A DNA stretch of 64,000 nucleotides from JAFECT01 sp035551675 (GTDB lineage Bacteria; Pseudomonadota; Alphaproteobacteria; Caulobacterales; Caulobacteraceae), in assembly GCA_035551675.1 (NCBI GenBank), contig DASZMV010000068.1, positions 1-64,000 on the forward strand, in the 5' to 3' direction. The notes below the pieces were generated by a model. That model was not told the DNA's origin and searched no databases. It was given only the letters and a program-made list of their open reading frames with translations. Both the position numbers and the translations under genes were made by a program. Shown here one piece after another: positions 41,543 through 51,986 of this stretch. The first letter of the stretch is position 1, and every line of letters starts with the position of its first letter.

Positions 41543-43759
41543 TCAGAAGTCAGCCGTCAGCGTCAGGCCGATGGTGCGCGGCCTGCCGAGGTACTCGTGG
41601 CGGACGGTGGCGGCGAACGGCGGGGCCAGGATGAAGCTGTCGGTGCGGATGTTGGTGATTTCCTGCTGGTCGAACAGGTTCTTGACGTAGAAATCCAGCT
41701 TCACGCGCCTGAAGCTGATCCGGTCGCGGAGGTCGACGTTGGTGTACGCCGGAACCGCGACCTGGCTGCCGGCGACCGCCGAGTAGCCCGAAAGGCTGTC
41801 GCCGACATAGGATACGTCGACGCCGAAGGTGTCGCTCAGGTTCTCACCCAGCGGGAAGGTTTTTTCTCCGCTGAGCGAATAGGTGCTGCGCGGCACGCCC
41901 GCGAACCTGGACCCCGACTTTACATTCAGTTCCGGCACCGCCTGCTCGAAGCGCGTGCGCGGCGCATCGGCGTTGAAGGTGAAGACGAGACCTTCGGCTG
42001 GAACCAGTTGTCCCTGGAGTTCGACGCCGTCGCCCGTCGCCTTGCCGCCGTTGATCACAAAGGCCGTCTGGTCCGCGCGCGAACCGGTCACGACGATATT
42101 GCTCCAGTCGATGTGATAGGCGGAGAGATCGAACCGCAGGCGGTGATCGAACAGCTCGGCCTTGACGCCTGCTTCGTAGTTGTTGAGGCGTTCCGGATCG
42201 ACCTTGGGATCCGGCGGCTCGGGAATGTTCACGCCGCCCGGGTTGAAGCCCTGGGAGAACCTGGCGTAGGCGGTCACGTTCTCGGTCGGGCGCCAGTGCG
42301 CAGAAGCCGAATAGGTGGTGTCCTGTCCGCTGCTCACCGCAGGCGGAGGCGTCACGGTGAAGGCAAAGGGCGCCAGCGGCGGCGCCAAGGCGATATCCTG
42401 CGTCACGCTCTGGCGGAAACCGCTCGAGCGGACGCCGAGCGTCACATCGAAGCTCTTGCTGAATTTGACGGTTACGTCGCCGAACCCGGCCGTCTCGCGA
42501 TAGTCCGACGGCAGATTGGCCGCGAGTGACGGCGGCAACACGTACAACGATAGCGCCTGGTTGAGCGTCGCGGTTTCCCGGTTGTAATAGACCCCCGCGA
42601 GCCATTCGATGGACTGGTCCGTGGGTGAGGCGAAGCGAAGTTCTTCGGTGAACCGCCGGCCGGGGTCGAGCACGCTGACCACCTTCGCCGAGGGCAACAC
42701 CGGCTGCACTTCGTCGGAGATGTCGCTGACGAAGGTGGCGGTCCGCTCTGTATAGCTGGTCGCCGAGGTCATGGTGAACCAGCGAGGCGACCAGGTGATC
42801 ACGCCGGAATAGACCGACGAGTTCTGCAGGTCCGTCTCGGGGACGACGCTGTTTTGCTTGTAGTCTCCGTAGATCAGCTTTCCGGTCTGGGCGTTGACAT
42901 CCTGGCTCGCGGGAGTCGCGGAATCGATCCGGTCCCAATTGCCGGAGAGATCGACCCGCAGATCGTCGGTCGCGTTCCAGCGCAACGACAGGCGCCCGCC
43001 CGTTAGCGCGGTGTGATCGATGTTCTTGGCGCCGTTGAACACGTTGTCCGTAAAGCCCGCGTCGTACTGGTCGTAGATCACCGCGCGCAGGGCCAGCCGG
43101 TCTTGCACGAGCGGGACGTTGAACGCGGCCTTGGCCTCGTAGCCGGTCCCGCCGTGCTCGGTGGCCGAAACGCCGGTCAGGATATGGGCCGAATAGTCCG
43201 TCGCGTCCGGCGCCCGGGTGACGATCTTCACCAAGCCGCCCATGGCGGCCGATCCGTAGAGCGTGCCTTGCGGGCCCTTGAGCACTTCGACGTGGTCGGC
43301 ATCGAACAGGTTCGAGTCGAGGTTGGACGAGTTGGGCAGCGTATAGCCGTTGGAAAAACCGTAGGGCGTTTCATTGAGATAGAACGCGACCTGGGGCAGA
43401 GCCTCCCCGGGCCCGGTGGTCACGCCTCGAAGCACGACCTGTTCGCGACCCGGTTGACCGGAGCCGATCACCGCCATCCCCGGGACATCCTTCACATAGT
43501 CGGTAAGGTTGGTCGATTGGTTCTGCTCGAGCTTGGCGCCCGTGATCGCGGTGATGGAAAGCGGAACCTCCTTGGTGGTTTCGGCTCGCTTTTGCGCGGT
43601 GACCACGACCTCGCCGACGGTGGTGGCGGCGTCATCCTTCGCGGGCGCCGCCGCGGTTGCGGTTGCTGCGTAGCTCAACCCTATGGAGATGGCGACGACC
43701 GACGCCCCAGCGCGCAATCCCCGAAGCCCTCGCTTAAGCCCTTGCTTGCCGACGTCCAT
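41543..43759 (-). CDS. TonB-dependent outer-membrane receptor
   Basis: 738 residues. I chose the ATG at 43759 because GGGGAGG lies 7 bases upstream and MDVGKQGLKRGLRGLRAGAS starts a signal peptide; the frame continues to 43816 through the operator region. The plug domain follows (EVVVTAQKRAETTKEVPLSI, the usual TonB-receptor start; VLRGVTTGPGEA), then a 22-strand-type barrel ending RHEYLGRPRTIGLTLTADF. Such receptors import large or hydrophobic nutrients with TonB energy. The gene is convergent with the hydrolase and carries two ACT-N4-AGT dyads in its 5' region. Confidence 0.93.
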   Translation of the reverse strand: MDVGKQGLKRGLRGLRAGASVVAISIGLSYAATATAAAPAKDDAATTVGEVVVTAQKRAETTKEVPLSITAITGAKLEQNQSTNLTDYVKDVPGMAVIGSGQPGREQVVLRGVTTGPGEALPQVAFYLNETPYGFSNGYTLPNSSNLDSNLFDADHVEVLKGPQGTLYGSAAMGGLVKIVTRAPDATDYSAHILTGVSATEHGGTGYEAKAAFNVPLVQDRLALRAVIYDQYDAGFTDNVFNGAKNIDHTALTGGRLSLRWNATDDLRVDLSGNWDRIDSATPASQDVNAQTGKLIYGDYKQNSVVPETDLQNSSVYSGVITWSPRWFTMTSATSYTERTATFVSDISDEVQPVLPSAKVVSVLDPGRRFTEELRFASPTDQSIEWLAGVYYNRETATLNQALSLYVLPPSLAANLPSDYRETAGFGDVTVKFSKSFDVTLGVRSSGFRQSVTQDIALAPPLAPFAFTVTPPPAVSSGQDTTYSASAHWRPTENVTAYARFSQGFNPGGVNIPEPPDPKVDPERLNNYEAGVKAELFDHRLRFDLSAYHIDWSNIVVTGSRADQTAFVINGGKATGDGVELQGQLVPAEGLVFTFNADAPRTRFEQAVPELNVKSGSRFAGVPRSTYSLSGEKTFPLGENLSDTFGVDVSYVGDSLSGYSAVAGSQVAVPAYTNVDLRDRISFRRVKLDFYVKNLFDQQEITNIRTDSFILAPPFAATVRHEYLGRPRTIGLTLTADF

Positions 43760-43808
43760 GTTATCGCCTCCCCGATTTTCGATGGGCGCCGCCTGGAACG
43801 GCTCCATA

Positions 43809-43822
43809 CTACTCATGAGTAG
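43809..43822. promoter_or_regulatory. perfect palindrome, candidate TetR operator of the TonB gene (site 1)
   Basis: CTACTCATGAGTAG is a perfect 14-base palindrome with the core ACT-CATG-AGT, matching the dyad CCTACTCATTAGTAGG at the hydrolase promoter. It lies 50-63 bases upstream of the chosen TonB start. Confidence 0.55.
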
Positions 43823-43827
43823 AACAC

Positions 43828-43842
43828 GGACTCATTAGTAAG
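43828..43842. promoter_or_regulatory. ACT-N4-AGT dyad, candidate TetR operator of the TonB gene (site 2)
   Basis: GGACTCATTAGTAAG, core ACT-CATT-AGT, about 8 bases beyond site 1. Together the two sites would span a promoter region read from the minus strand. Confidence 0.5.
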
Positions 43843-44115
43843 ACAAATGACGTGACGGTTTGATAATGGGCATCGTGAGGGCCTCGCGAGGCCGAATGGC
43901 GTCCTCCCTCAATGGCCAAGGGTGGGGATGGGGGGTGTTTGCACAACGCCGTGGAGAGCGAGGGGCGGCCGCTCGACCAGGGCCCTTGCGTCAATTCAGC
44001 CGGCCGAGAATGGCCGCGGCGTAGACGCCGCCCAGAAATTAACGCCGCGCCTGCCGCAGCGGATGGCGACGCCGTTGCGCCATTTTCCGCTGCAATTTTA
44101 GTGATTTAAAGAGGC

Positions 44116-44200
44116 TGGTGCGGTCGAGAAGACTCGAACTTCCACGGGTTGCCCCACAGCGACCTCAACGCTGCGCGTCTACCAATTCCGCCACGACCGC
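44116..44200 (-). tRNA. tRNA-Leu (anticodon GAG)
   Basis: Minus strand, 85 bases including an encoded CCA (44116-44118). Acceptor stem GCGGTCG pairs with CGACCGC; the D-arm (GCGGAATTGGTAGACGC), anticodon stem CAGCG / CGCTG with loop TTGAGGT, a long variable arm (typical of class II leucine tRNAs) and the T-arm with GTTCGAGTC are all present. Confidence 0.97.
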
Positions 44201-44267
44201 TCGCCTCGGAGGCGGGGGGAATAGCAACAAGGGTGAGGCTTGGGAAGCGGCGTTTGAGAAGCGGGAA

Positions 44268-44540
44268 TCAAGCGGCTGTCCTGGCCCCGGCCATGAAGTC
44301 GTAGACGTCCGCGACCCGGGTCACCACGATGGCGATCCGGTCCTCGTGGATGCGGATTTCGCCCCGGGCGACCGGGTGGTTGTTGGCCAGGATCCAGACC
44401 TCGTCATTTTCGCCCGCGTCCAGGGGGATGACGGCGCCGCGGCCCATGCGCAGCAGCTGCTGCATGGGCAGGATGCTGCGGCCCAGCACCACCGAGATCT
44501 CCACATTGACGGCGGCCACCTGGCCCAAATTCGCTACCAT
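44268..44540 (-). CDS. fliN: FliN/FliM-family flagellar motor switch protein (SpoA domain)
   Basis: 90 residues, essentially one SpoA domain: VNVEISVVLGRSILPMQQLL with RMGRGAVIPLDAGENDEVWI and LANNHPVARGEIRIHEDRI. It is shorter at the N-terminus than many FliN proteins, so it may be a short FliN or a paralogue. It stands alone beside tRNA-Leu, away from the export genes. The product would sit in the motor C-ring. Confidence 0.85.
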   Translation of the reverse strand: MVANLGQVAAVNVEISVVLGRSILPMQQLLRMGRGAVIPLDAGENDEVWILANNHPVARGEIRIHEDRIAIVVTRVADVYDFMAGARTAA

Positions 44541-44599
44541 ACGGCTCTACTCAGCGGCCGCAGTTGCACGCGCGGCTCAGCTCGCCACATTGGGTGCGC

Positions 44600-45322
44600 A
44601 TGCTTGACGACGCGTTAAACCGAGCCTTCGACCCCCCCGCCCCCGTGCGATTTCTGCGGCCGGACGGCAAGGCCGTGGCCTGGGCGGTCTCGACCGCGCC
44701 GGTGGACTATCCCGCGGCGGTGGAGGCGATGGAGCGGCGCGTGGAGGCGATCGCCGCGGGCGAGGCGTCCGAGCTGGTCTGGCTGCTCGAGCACCCTCCG
44801 CTCTACACCGCCGGCGTCTCGGCCAAGCCCGGCGACCTGCTCTCCCCCGACCGGTTCCCCGTGCACCGCACCGGCCGCGGCGGCCAGTTCACCTACCATG
44901 GGCCGGGCCAGCGGGTGGCCTACGCCATGCTCGACCTGCGCGAACGCGGGCGCGACGCGCGCGGGTTTGTCCGTGCGCTGGAGGCGTGGCTGATCGAGGC
45001 GCTCGCCACGTTCAACGTGAGGGGCGAGATGCGCGACGGCCGCGTCGGCGTCTGGGTCGATCGCGGTCACGGGCGTGAGGACAAGATCGCCGCCATCGGG
45101 GTGAAGCTGCGCCGCTGGGTGTCGTTCCACGGCGTCAGCCTGAACGTCGAACCGGACCTCACCCACTTCAGCGGCATCGTGCCGTGCGGCATCACCGAAC
45201 ACGGCGTGACGAGTCTGGTGGACCTGGGTCTGCCGGTGGGGCTCGACGAAGCGGACGCGGCGCTGATGCGCGCGTTCCAAAAAGTATTTGGGCCGGTCGA
45301 GCCGGCCCAAACACCTGTCTGA
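44600..45322 (+). CDS. lipB: LipB, octanoyl-ACP transferase
   Basis: 240 residues from the ATG at 44600; 44564 is a longer option. HRTGRGGQFTYHGPGQRVAY is the family motif, and KIAAIGVKLRRWVSFHG with Cys196 (IVPCGITEHG) provide the catalytic Lys/Cys pair. LipB transfers octanoyl groups to lipoyl domains of 2-oxoacid dehydrogenases. Its 3' end carries a perfect hairpin (45287-45311). Confidence 0.95.
   Translation: MLDDALNRAFDPPAPVRFLRPDGKAVAWAVSTAPVDYPAAVEAMERRVEAIAAGEASELVWLLEHPPLYTAGVSAKPGDLLSPDRFPVHRTGRGGQFTYHGPGQRVAYAMLDLRERGRDARGFVRALEAWLIEALATFNVRGEMRDGRVGVWVDRGHGREDKIAAIGVKLRRWVSFHGVSLNVEPDLTHFSGIVPCGITEHGVTSLVDLGLPVGLDEADAALMRAFQKVFGPVEPAQTPV
45287..45311. terminator. perfect hairpin in the lipB 3' end, shared with the convergent DUF805 gene
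   Basis: TTTGGGCCGG-TCGAG-CCGGCCCAAA is a 10-base-pair stem inside the last lipB codons. Seen from the minus strand it is followed by ATACTTTTT, so it can terminate the DUF805 gene ending at 45335 although it is coding sequence on the other strand. Confidence 0.6.
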
Positions 45323-45334
45323 GATAAGTTCGCT

Positions 45335-45760
45335 TTACGCAGCGGCGGGCGCGGGGATCGACGGCGTGATGGTCGAACGGCCGCGCGGATCGTCGCCGTA
45401 GATATTCCCGCCGACCGTGCCGGGCAGCAGGCAGAGCAGCAGGAACACCGCAAAGTGGGTGACGCCCGGCAGGCTCAACAGCGAGAACCAGCCGCTGACG
45501 CCGATGTCGTGCCAGCGCTTCACCGTGATCGCGAGCATCGACCAGAAGCCCACGATCCCGACCAGGCTCGCGATGCCGAAGCCAAGCGGCGACGGATCGA
45601 AACGGACGTCGGCATTGTCGGTCCCGAAGTCGCTGATCGAAAGGCCGGAGACCACCGCAGAAACGCCGACGCAGGCCAGCACGAAGCCGATGCCCAGTGA
45701 CGCGAGCAGATAGTGCGTGCGGCGAATGCGGCCGTGAAAACCAAACAAGAAGTTCAACAT
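45335..45760 (-). CDS. DUF805 family membrane protein (1 of 3 in tandem)
   Basis: 141 residues from the ATG at 45760 (GGGAGG upstream). It starts MLNFLFGFHGRIRRTHYLLA, the DUF805 N-terminus, followed by about four helices and the loop KRWHDIGVSGWF. Function unknown. Three DUF805 genes run in the same direction with 87-135 bases between them. Confidence 0.85.
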   Translation of the reverse strand: MLNFLFGFHGRIRRTHYLLASLGIGFVLACVGVSAVVSGLSISDFGTDNADVRFDPSPLGFGIASLVGIVGFWSMLAITVKRWHDIGVSGWFSLLSLPGVTHFAVFLLLCLLPGTVGGNIYGDDPRGRSTITPSIPAPAAA

Positions 45761-45895
45761 GTCAGCCTCCCGGGGAGTGTTGAGGGAGAGTCTAGACCTG
45801 GCGCGACCCAACTCAACTTAAGGATCGGTAAGTTTATGAACGTTTGGAAAGCTTGGCTGCGACTGTGAAGCCGGCCCCGGTTATTGCGCCGGGGC

Positions 45896-46321
45896 CTATT
45901 GCGCTGCCGGGGCCATGGACGCGACCCGCTGCGGATTTGGGCCGAAACGGTTGGCCCCTTGCTCGCCCGGCATCAGAACCAGTTCGACGAAGGCCCAGAT
46001 CAGGAACAGCAGACCCACCACGTCCCAGAAGTCCTTGGGATGGGGCCAGACCAGAATGAACGCGAGCATGATCAGCGGCGACCACCAGCCGGAGCGGCCC
46101 CGGTCGTGCAGCCGCTTGGACAGCACGCAGGCGCCGGTAAAGATCAGGAGACCGTAGACGAAGAGGCCGGTGGCCCAGTGCAGCACCGGATAGGCGTCCG
46201 CCACCGACTCGTAGAGCGTGAGCAGGACGATCAGCACCACCGACGAGGCGACGAACGGCAGACGGCTCGAACGGCCGTCCGCGGAGAAGAACTGTTCGGT
46301 CCAGTCGATCTTGCCGTTCAT
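45896..46321 (-). CDS. DUF805 family membrane protein (2 of 3)
   Basis: 141 residues from the ATG at 46321; a TTG at 46342 is the longer alternative, without better support. It begins MNGKIDWTEQFFSADGRSS, with a diverged N-terminus, then the helices and CVLSKRLHDRGRSGWW (KR-x-HD-x-G). The tail GANRFGPNPQ resembles the one in the next copy (PNQYGPDPK). Confidence 0.82.
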   Translation of the reverse strand: MNGKIDWTEQFFSADGRSSRLPFVASSVVLIVLLTLYESVADAYPVLHWATGLFVYGLLIFTGACVLSKRLHDRGRSGWWSPLIMLAFILVWPHPKDFWDVVGLLFLIWAFVELVLMPGEQGANRFGPNPQRVASMAPAAQ

Positions 46322-46408
46322 GACCGATTCCGGCCGCCCCAATCCCGGAGCAGGTGTCCCTACCTAGGGCGCGAGGCGGCCGGAAGAAAGCGTTGAATCG
46401 AACCTGGA

Positions 46409-46810
46409 TCAGGCCGCCGCAGGCGCCGCCTCGCCAAGCTTTGGATCGGGTCCGTACTGGTTTGGACCGGCGGTTCCCGGCAGGAAGCCGAGTTCGATGA
46501 ACGGCCACAGGTTCAGCAGCGGAACGATGAACAGCAAAGCGAACCACCATGCCCGTCCGCGGTCGTGAGCCCGCTTCACGTAGATGGCGAAGCTCATGTA
46601 GACCAGGGCGATATCGATGATCCCGACGACCGGCATGAACAGCGGGCTGCCGGTGGAAACGACGCCGCCGGGCGTGACCTTCGGTCCAAGCAGCATGAAC
46701 AGAATCCAGAAGAGGATTCCGAACCCGACGCTGAGCCCCAGCACGCCCATCCAATAGTGCAACCGACGAATACGCCCGTTGTAGCTGAACAGCAGATTCT
46801 TGATATCCAT
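46409..46810 (-). CDS. DUF805 family membrane protein (3 of 3)
   Basis: 133 residues. MDIKNLLFSYNGRIRRLHYW is a classic DUF805 start. The loop VKRAHDRGRAWWF and a C-terminal GPNQYGPDPKLGEAAP follow. The three neighbours share layout but only moderate identity, suggesting an old local duplication. Upstream (46811-46985) is a 175-base gap with no gene. Confidence 0.85.
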   Translation of the reverse strand: MDIKNLLFSYNGRIRRLHYWMGVLGLSVGFGILFWILFMLLGPKVTPGGVVSTGSPLFMPVVGIIDIALVYMSFAIYVKRAHDRGRAWWFALLFIVPLLNLWPFIELGFLPGTAGPNQYGPDPKLGEAAPAAA

Positions 46811-46985
46811 AAGTCTTCCCCTAGCTCCCTAGCGTTTAAGCGAACCTGTTGAAGGAATCAGGCTTAAGCAGACTGGACTGCATGCGGGCGACAGCCGGCC
46901 CGCGACTGTGTGTCTAGCTATCGCGCCTTAGGCGAGCGGCGTCTAGATTTAAAATCCTGTTGAAATCCCTGAGGGTCTTGGGCCG

Positions 46986-48200
46986 TCACTCGGCCACAAC
47001 CGGGCGACTCAGCAGGCCCAGCAGCGCAAACGCCGCCACGATCTCGATGGGAACCAGGGTCAACAGCACCCCGGTCGGCCCCGCGCCCGCGCTTAGCAGC
47101 GCCGCGGCCAGAAGCGGCCCCGCGATGGCGCCGAGCCTGCCGGCGGCAATCGAGGCGCCCACCCCGGCCCCGCGTTCGACGGCCGGATAGTGGCTGGGCG
47201 CGAGGCTGTAGAGGATGATCGATCCGCTGACGATGAAGACGCCGGCGGCGAAGCCGGCGCCGCCGGCCGCCGCGAGGTCGGCGCTGGCGAGGGCCAAGGC
47301 GACGAGCGCGATGGCCAAGCCGGCGAACCAGAGCGCGACGGTCAGGGTCTTGCGCTTGCGGCTCAACAGGTCGCCCAGCACCAGCACGCCGAGGCCGCCG
47401 CCGATGTTGAACAGCACCGAGATCACGCTGGCCTCGGCCTTGCCCACGCCCTTGGCGCCCATCAGGGTCGGCAGCCAGTTGAGCAGCAAATAGAGCGTCA
47501 TCACCACCGCGACGGACGCGAGCCAGAGCAGAAGCGTGGTCAGCCACCGCGCCGGACCAAACAGCGTGCTCACGAGCTTGATCGCCGGCGCCTTGGCCTC
47601 GACGTGGCGGCGGCGCGCCGCGACGAAGCTGAGCGACTCCGGAAGCAGGAAGATCATCACCGGCGCTAGAACGAGGGGCGCGACGCCGCCGATGAAGAAG
47701 ATGTCGCGCCAGCCCGCCGCCGCGGCGACGCCGCCTGCGATGGCGCCGCCGAACGGCATGGCGGACGCGGCCAGAGCCACCAGCCGCACGCGCAAACCAA
47801 CGCTCACCGCTTCGGCCGACAACGACAGAAGAATGGGTAGAGCGCCGCCAAGGCCGATCCCTGCGAGCACACGGATCCACAGCAGGCTGTCGAAATCCCA
47901 GGCGAAGGCGGTCGCCACCGAGAACAGGCCGAAGAACGCCATCGACCCGATCAGCACCCACTTACGTCCGACGCGGTCGGCCACGCGGCCGAAGACGACG
48001 GCGCCGATCAGCAAACCCAGCAGGCTCGCGCTGAACACCGGTCCGAGTTGGTCGCGCGTGATCTTCAGCGCCGGTGCGATTCCCGGCGCGGCCACGCCCA
48101 TCGATTGGATGTCGAAACCTTCGGTCAGGGCCGCGAGACCGCAGAGCGCCAGGGTCCAGCGCGCGCGTGCGGAGCCCAGTTCAGCGTTCGCCCAGCTCAT
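46986..48200 (-). CDS. MFS transporter, aromatic acid:H+ symporter-like
   Basis: 404 residues from the ATG at 48200 (GGGGGA upstream); a GTG six codons earlier (48218) is possible. Twelve helices. GRVADRVGRKWVLIGSMAFF is the MFS loop 2-3 motif, RVLAGIGLGGALPILLSLSAE matches the AAHS group (BenK/PcaK-like), and a central loop precedes helix 7. It probably imports an organic acid. It is the nearest gene to pccA, but they need not be coupled. Confidence 0.85.
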   Translation of the reverse strand: MSWANAELGSARARWTLALCGLAALTEGFDIQSMGVAAPGIAPALKITRDQLGPVFSASLLGLLIGAVVFGRVADRVGRKWVLIGSMAFFGLFSVATAFAWDFDSLLWIRVLAGIGLGGALPILLSLSAEAVSVGLRVRLVALAASAMPFGGAIAGGVAAAAGWRDIFFIGGVAPLVLAPVMIFLLPESLSFVAARRRHVEAKAPAIKLVSTLFGPARWLTTLLLWLASVAVVMTLYLLLNWLPTLMGAKGVGKAEASVISVLFNIGGGLGVLVLGDLLSRKRKTLTVALWFAGLAIALVALALASADLAAAGGAGFAAGVFIVSGSIILYSLAPSHYPAVERGAGVGASIAAGRLGAIAGPLLAAALLSAGAGPTGVLLTLVPIEIVAAFALLGLLSRPVVAE

Positions 48201-48276
48201 TTGCGGGTCCCCCGTCACGTCCCCGTGTCGCGCGAAACCTAGGACGCTATTCGCCGCGCCGCAAACGACTGGCGGC

Positions 48277-50283
<2,007 letters not shown>

Positions 50284-50417
50284 CCGGTCTCCCTGGACCC
50301 GGCACAGAAGGCGGCTGCTTAGACGGCGGCGTCCTCGATGGCAATTCGCGGGTCAGGCGGCGCCGAGTTTACCCCAGGCTGAAAAAACGTTTATCTCCCC
50401 GGGAGGAGGACCCCTGA

Positions 50418-51986
50418 ATGAGAACCTTGTTCGCCGCCGTGATCGGCGCCGCAGCGACCTTGAGCGCCGTGAGCGCCACCGCCCAGCAGGATCAGAACTG
50501 GAGCGCCGCGGCGACCCAGGACCTGCAGGCGATCCACGACGCCCTGCGTGACAACAGTCCCGAGGTCTATATGGACCAGGACTCGGCCCAGTTCCGCGCC
50601 TGGCTCGACGCCGGCCTGGCCCAGGCCCAGAAGCAACCGCTCGGCAAGGTGAACAACGTGGCGGCGTACGCCGACGCGCTGAAGTACTACACGGTGGGCT
50701 TCCGCGACGCGAACATCGCGCTGGACCCGAACTGGGAAGAGCGGCCGGCCAGTTTCGCGGCCAGCTATCCGGGCTTCTCCACCGCATGGCGCGGCGGGGC
50801 CTATGTGGTCGCCTACGACGACCCGAACTTCAAGAATTTGCCGCCGGTCGGCGCCACGCTGATCTCCTGCGACCGCGTTGCGGCCGAGGACATCGCCAAG
50901 CAGCGTCTCGATCGTTACGAGGGCGACCTGACCACCGAGAGCGGCCGTTTCGAGAGCGCGCCCTACCTCCTCTGGGACCGCGCCAACACGATGTTGCCGC
51001 CGCTGCCGCAGAAGTGCGACTTCAACGTCGGCGGCCGTAAGCGCACCTTCCCGATCACCGAAACCTTCAGCAAGACCGAAGCGCGCGAGGCCGCGGTGAA
51101 CGCCGCCGCGCCGCATCCGACCGGCCTTGGCATCGAGAGCTTCGACGGGGGCTACTGGATCAGCCTGCACTCGCTGTCCGAGCGGCAGAGCTGGACGCCG
51201 CTGCTCAACCAGATCGACCAGAACATCGCCGCGATCCGCGCGGCGCCGGTGGTGGTCATCGACCTGCGCGGCGCCGACGGCGGTTCGGTCCGCTCGGGCT
51301 TCCGCGTGCTGAGCCGTCTGTGGGGCGCTCCCTTCGTCACCGTCAGCAACCCGCCCGCGACCAAGATCGCCTACCGGACGTCGAAGGCGAACCAGGACTT
51401 CTATCGCAACGTCGCCGCCCGCCTGCAGGCGGACCCGATGACCGCCATGGGCGCGGCGCAGTGGAGCCAGCTGGCCGATCAGCTCGCCGCCGCCGCCGCG
51501 CAGAACCAGCCGATCCTGCAGCGCGACGAGAACGCGATCCGCGCCGCCGCCGAATCGCCCGCCGCGGTGGCCCCGGAACTGCCCAAGGAAGGCGCGGCCC
51601 CGGTCGCCGGTGAAACGCCGCCCCCGCCGCCGCCGCCGGCCGCCGCGCCGGCAGGCCCGCCGGTGAACCAGATGAAGGGCCGGGTGATTGTCCTGACCGA
51701 CTACTGGTGTTCGGGCGCCTGCCTCTATGTGATGGACACCCTGACCCGCATGCCCAATGTCCAGCAGGCAGGGACCCAGACCTCGGCGGACTCGATCTAC
51801 ATCGGCCAGTCGTCGATCCGCCTGCCCTCGGGCAACGCGGGGATCATGTTCGGCGACAAGGCGTGGCTCGACCGTCCGCGTAAGACCAACGTGCCCTACG
51901 CTCCGGCCGCGGGCCTGGTCTACACCGGCAATCTCGCGGATGAGGCCGCGGTGAAAGCCTGGGTCGGCCAGGTCGCCGGCCACTGA
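50418..51986 (+). CDS. exported S41-type peptidase (tail-specific protease-like)
   Basis: 522 residues. A signal peptide (MRTLFAAVIGAAATLSAVSA to TAQQ) is followed by a helical region, then a S41-like core with VVVIDLRGADGGSVRSGFRV and VIVLTDYWCSGACLYVMDTL; in the latter the Ser of SGAC is in the position of the S41 nucleophile. A seven-proline run and Ala-rich linker lie near residue 400. The PDZ domain is not clear, so the member is atypical. The stop overlaps the next ATG by one base. Confidence 0.75.
   Translation: MRTLFAAVIGAAATLSAVSATAQQDQNWSAAATQDLQAIHDALRDNSPEVYMDQDSAQFRAWLDAGLAQAQKQPLGKVNNVAAYADALKYYTVGFRDANIALDPNWEERPASFAASYPGFSTAWRGGAYVVAYDDPNFKNLPPVGATLISCDRVAAEDIAKQRLDRYEGDLTTESGRFESAPYLLWDRANTMLPPLPQKCDFNVGGRKRTFPITETFSKTEAREAAVNAAAPHPTGLGIESFDGGYWISLHSLSERQSWTPLLNQIDQNIAAIRAAPVVVIDLRGADGGSVRSGFRVLSRLWGAPFVTVSNPPATKIAYRTSKANQDFYRNVAARLQADPMTAMGAAQWSQLADQLAAAAAQNQPILQRDENAIRAAAESPAAVAPELPKEGAAPVAGETPPPPPPPAAAPAGPPVNQMKGRVIVLTDYWCSGACLYVMDTLTRMPNVQQAGTQTSADSIYIGQSSIRLPSGNAGIMFGDKAWLDRPRKTNVPYAPAAGLVYTGNLADEAAVKAWVGQVAGH

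Larger units (their letters stand above)
43760..44115. other. 356-base region between TonB receptor and tRNA-Leu
   Basis: No gene seen. The first part is the TonB promoter with two dyads (43809-43822; 43830-43839). The remainder is GC-rich with short palindromes (GGCCTCGCGAGGCC near 43880) and no coding signal. Confidence 0.5.
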
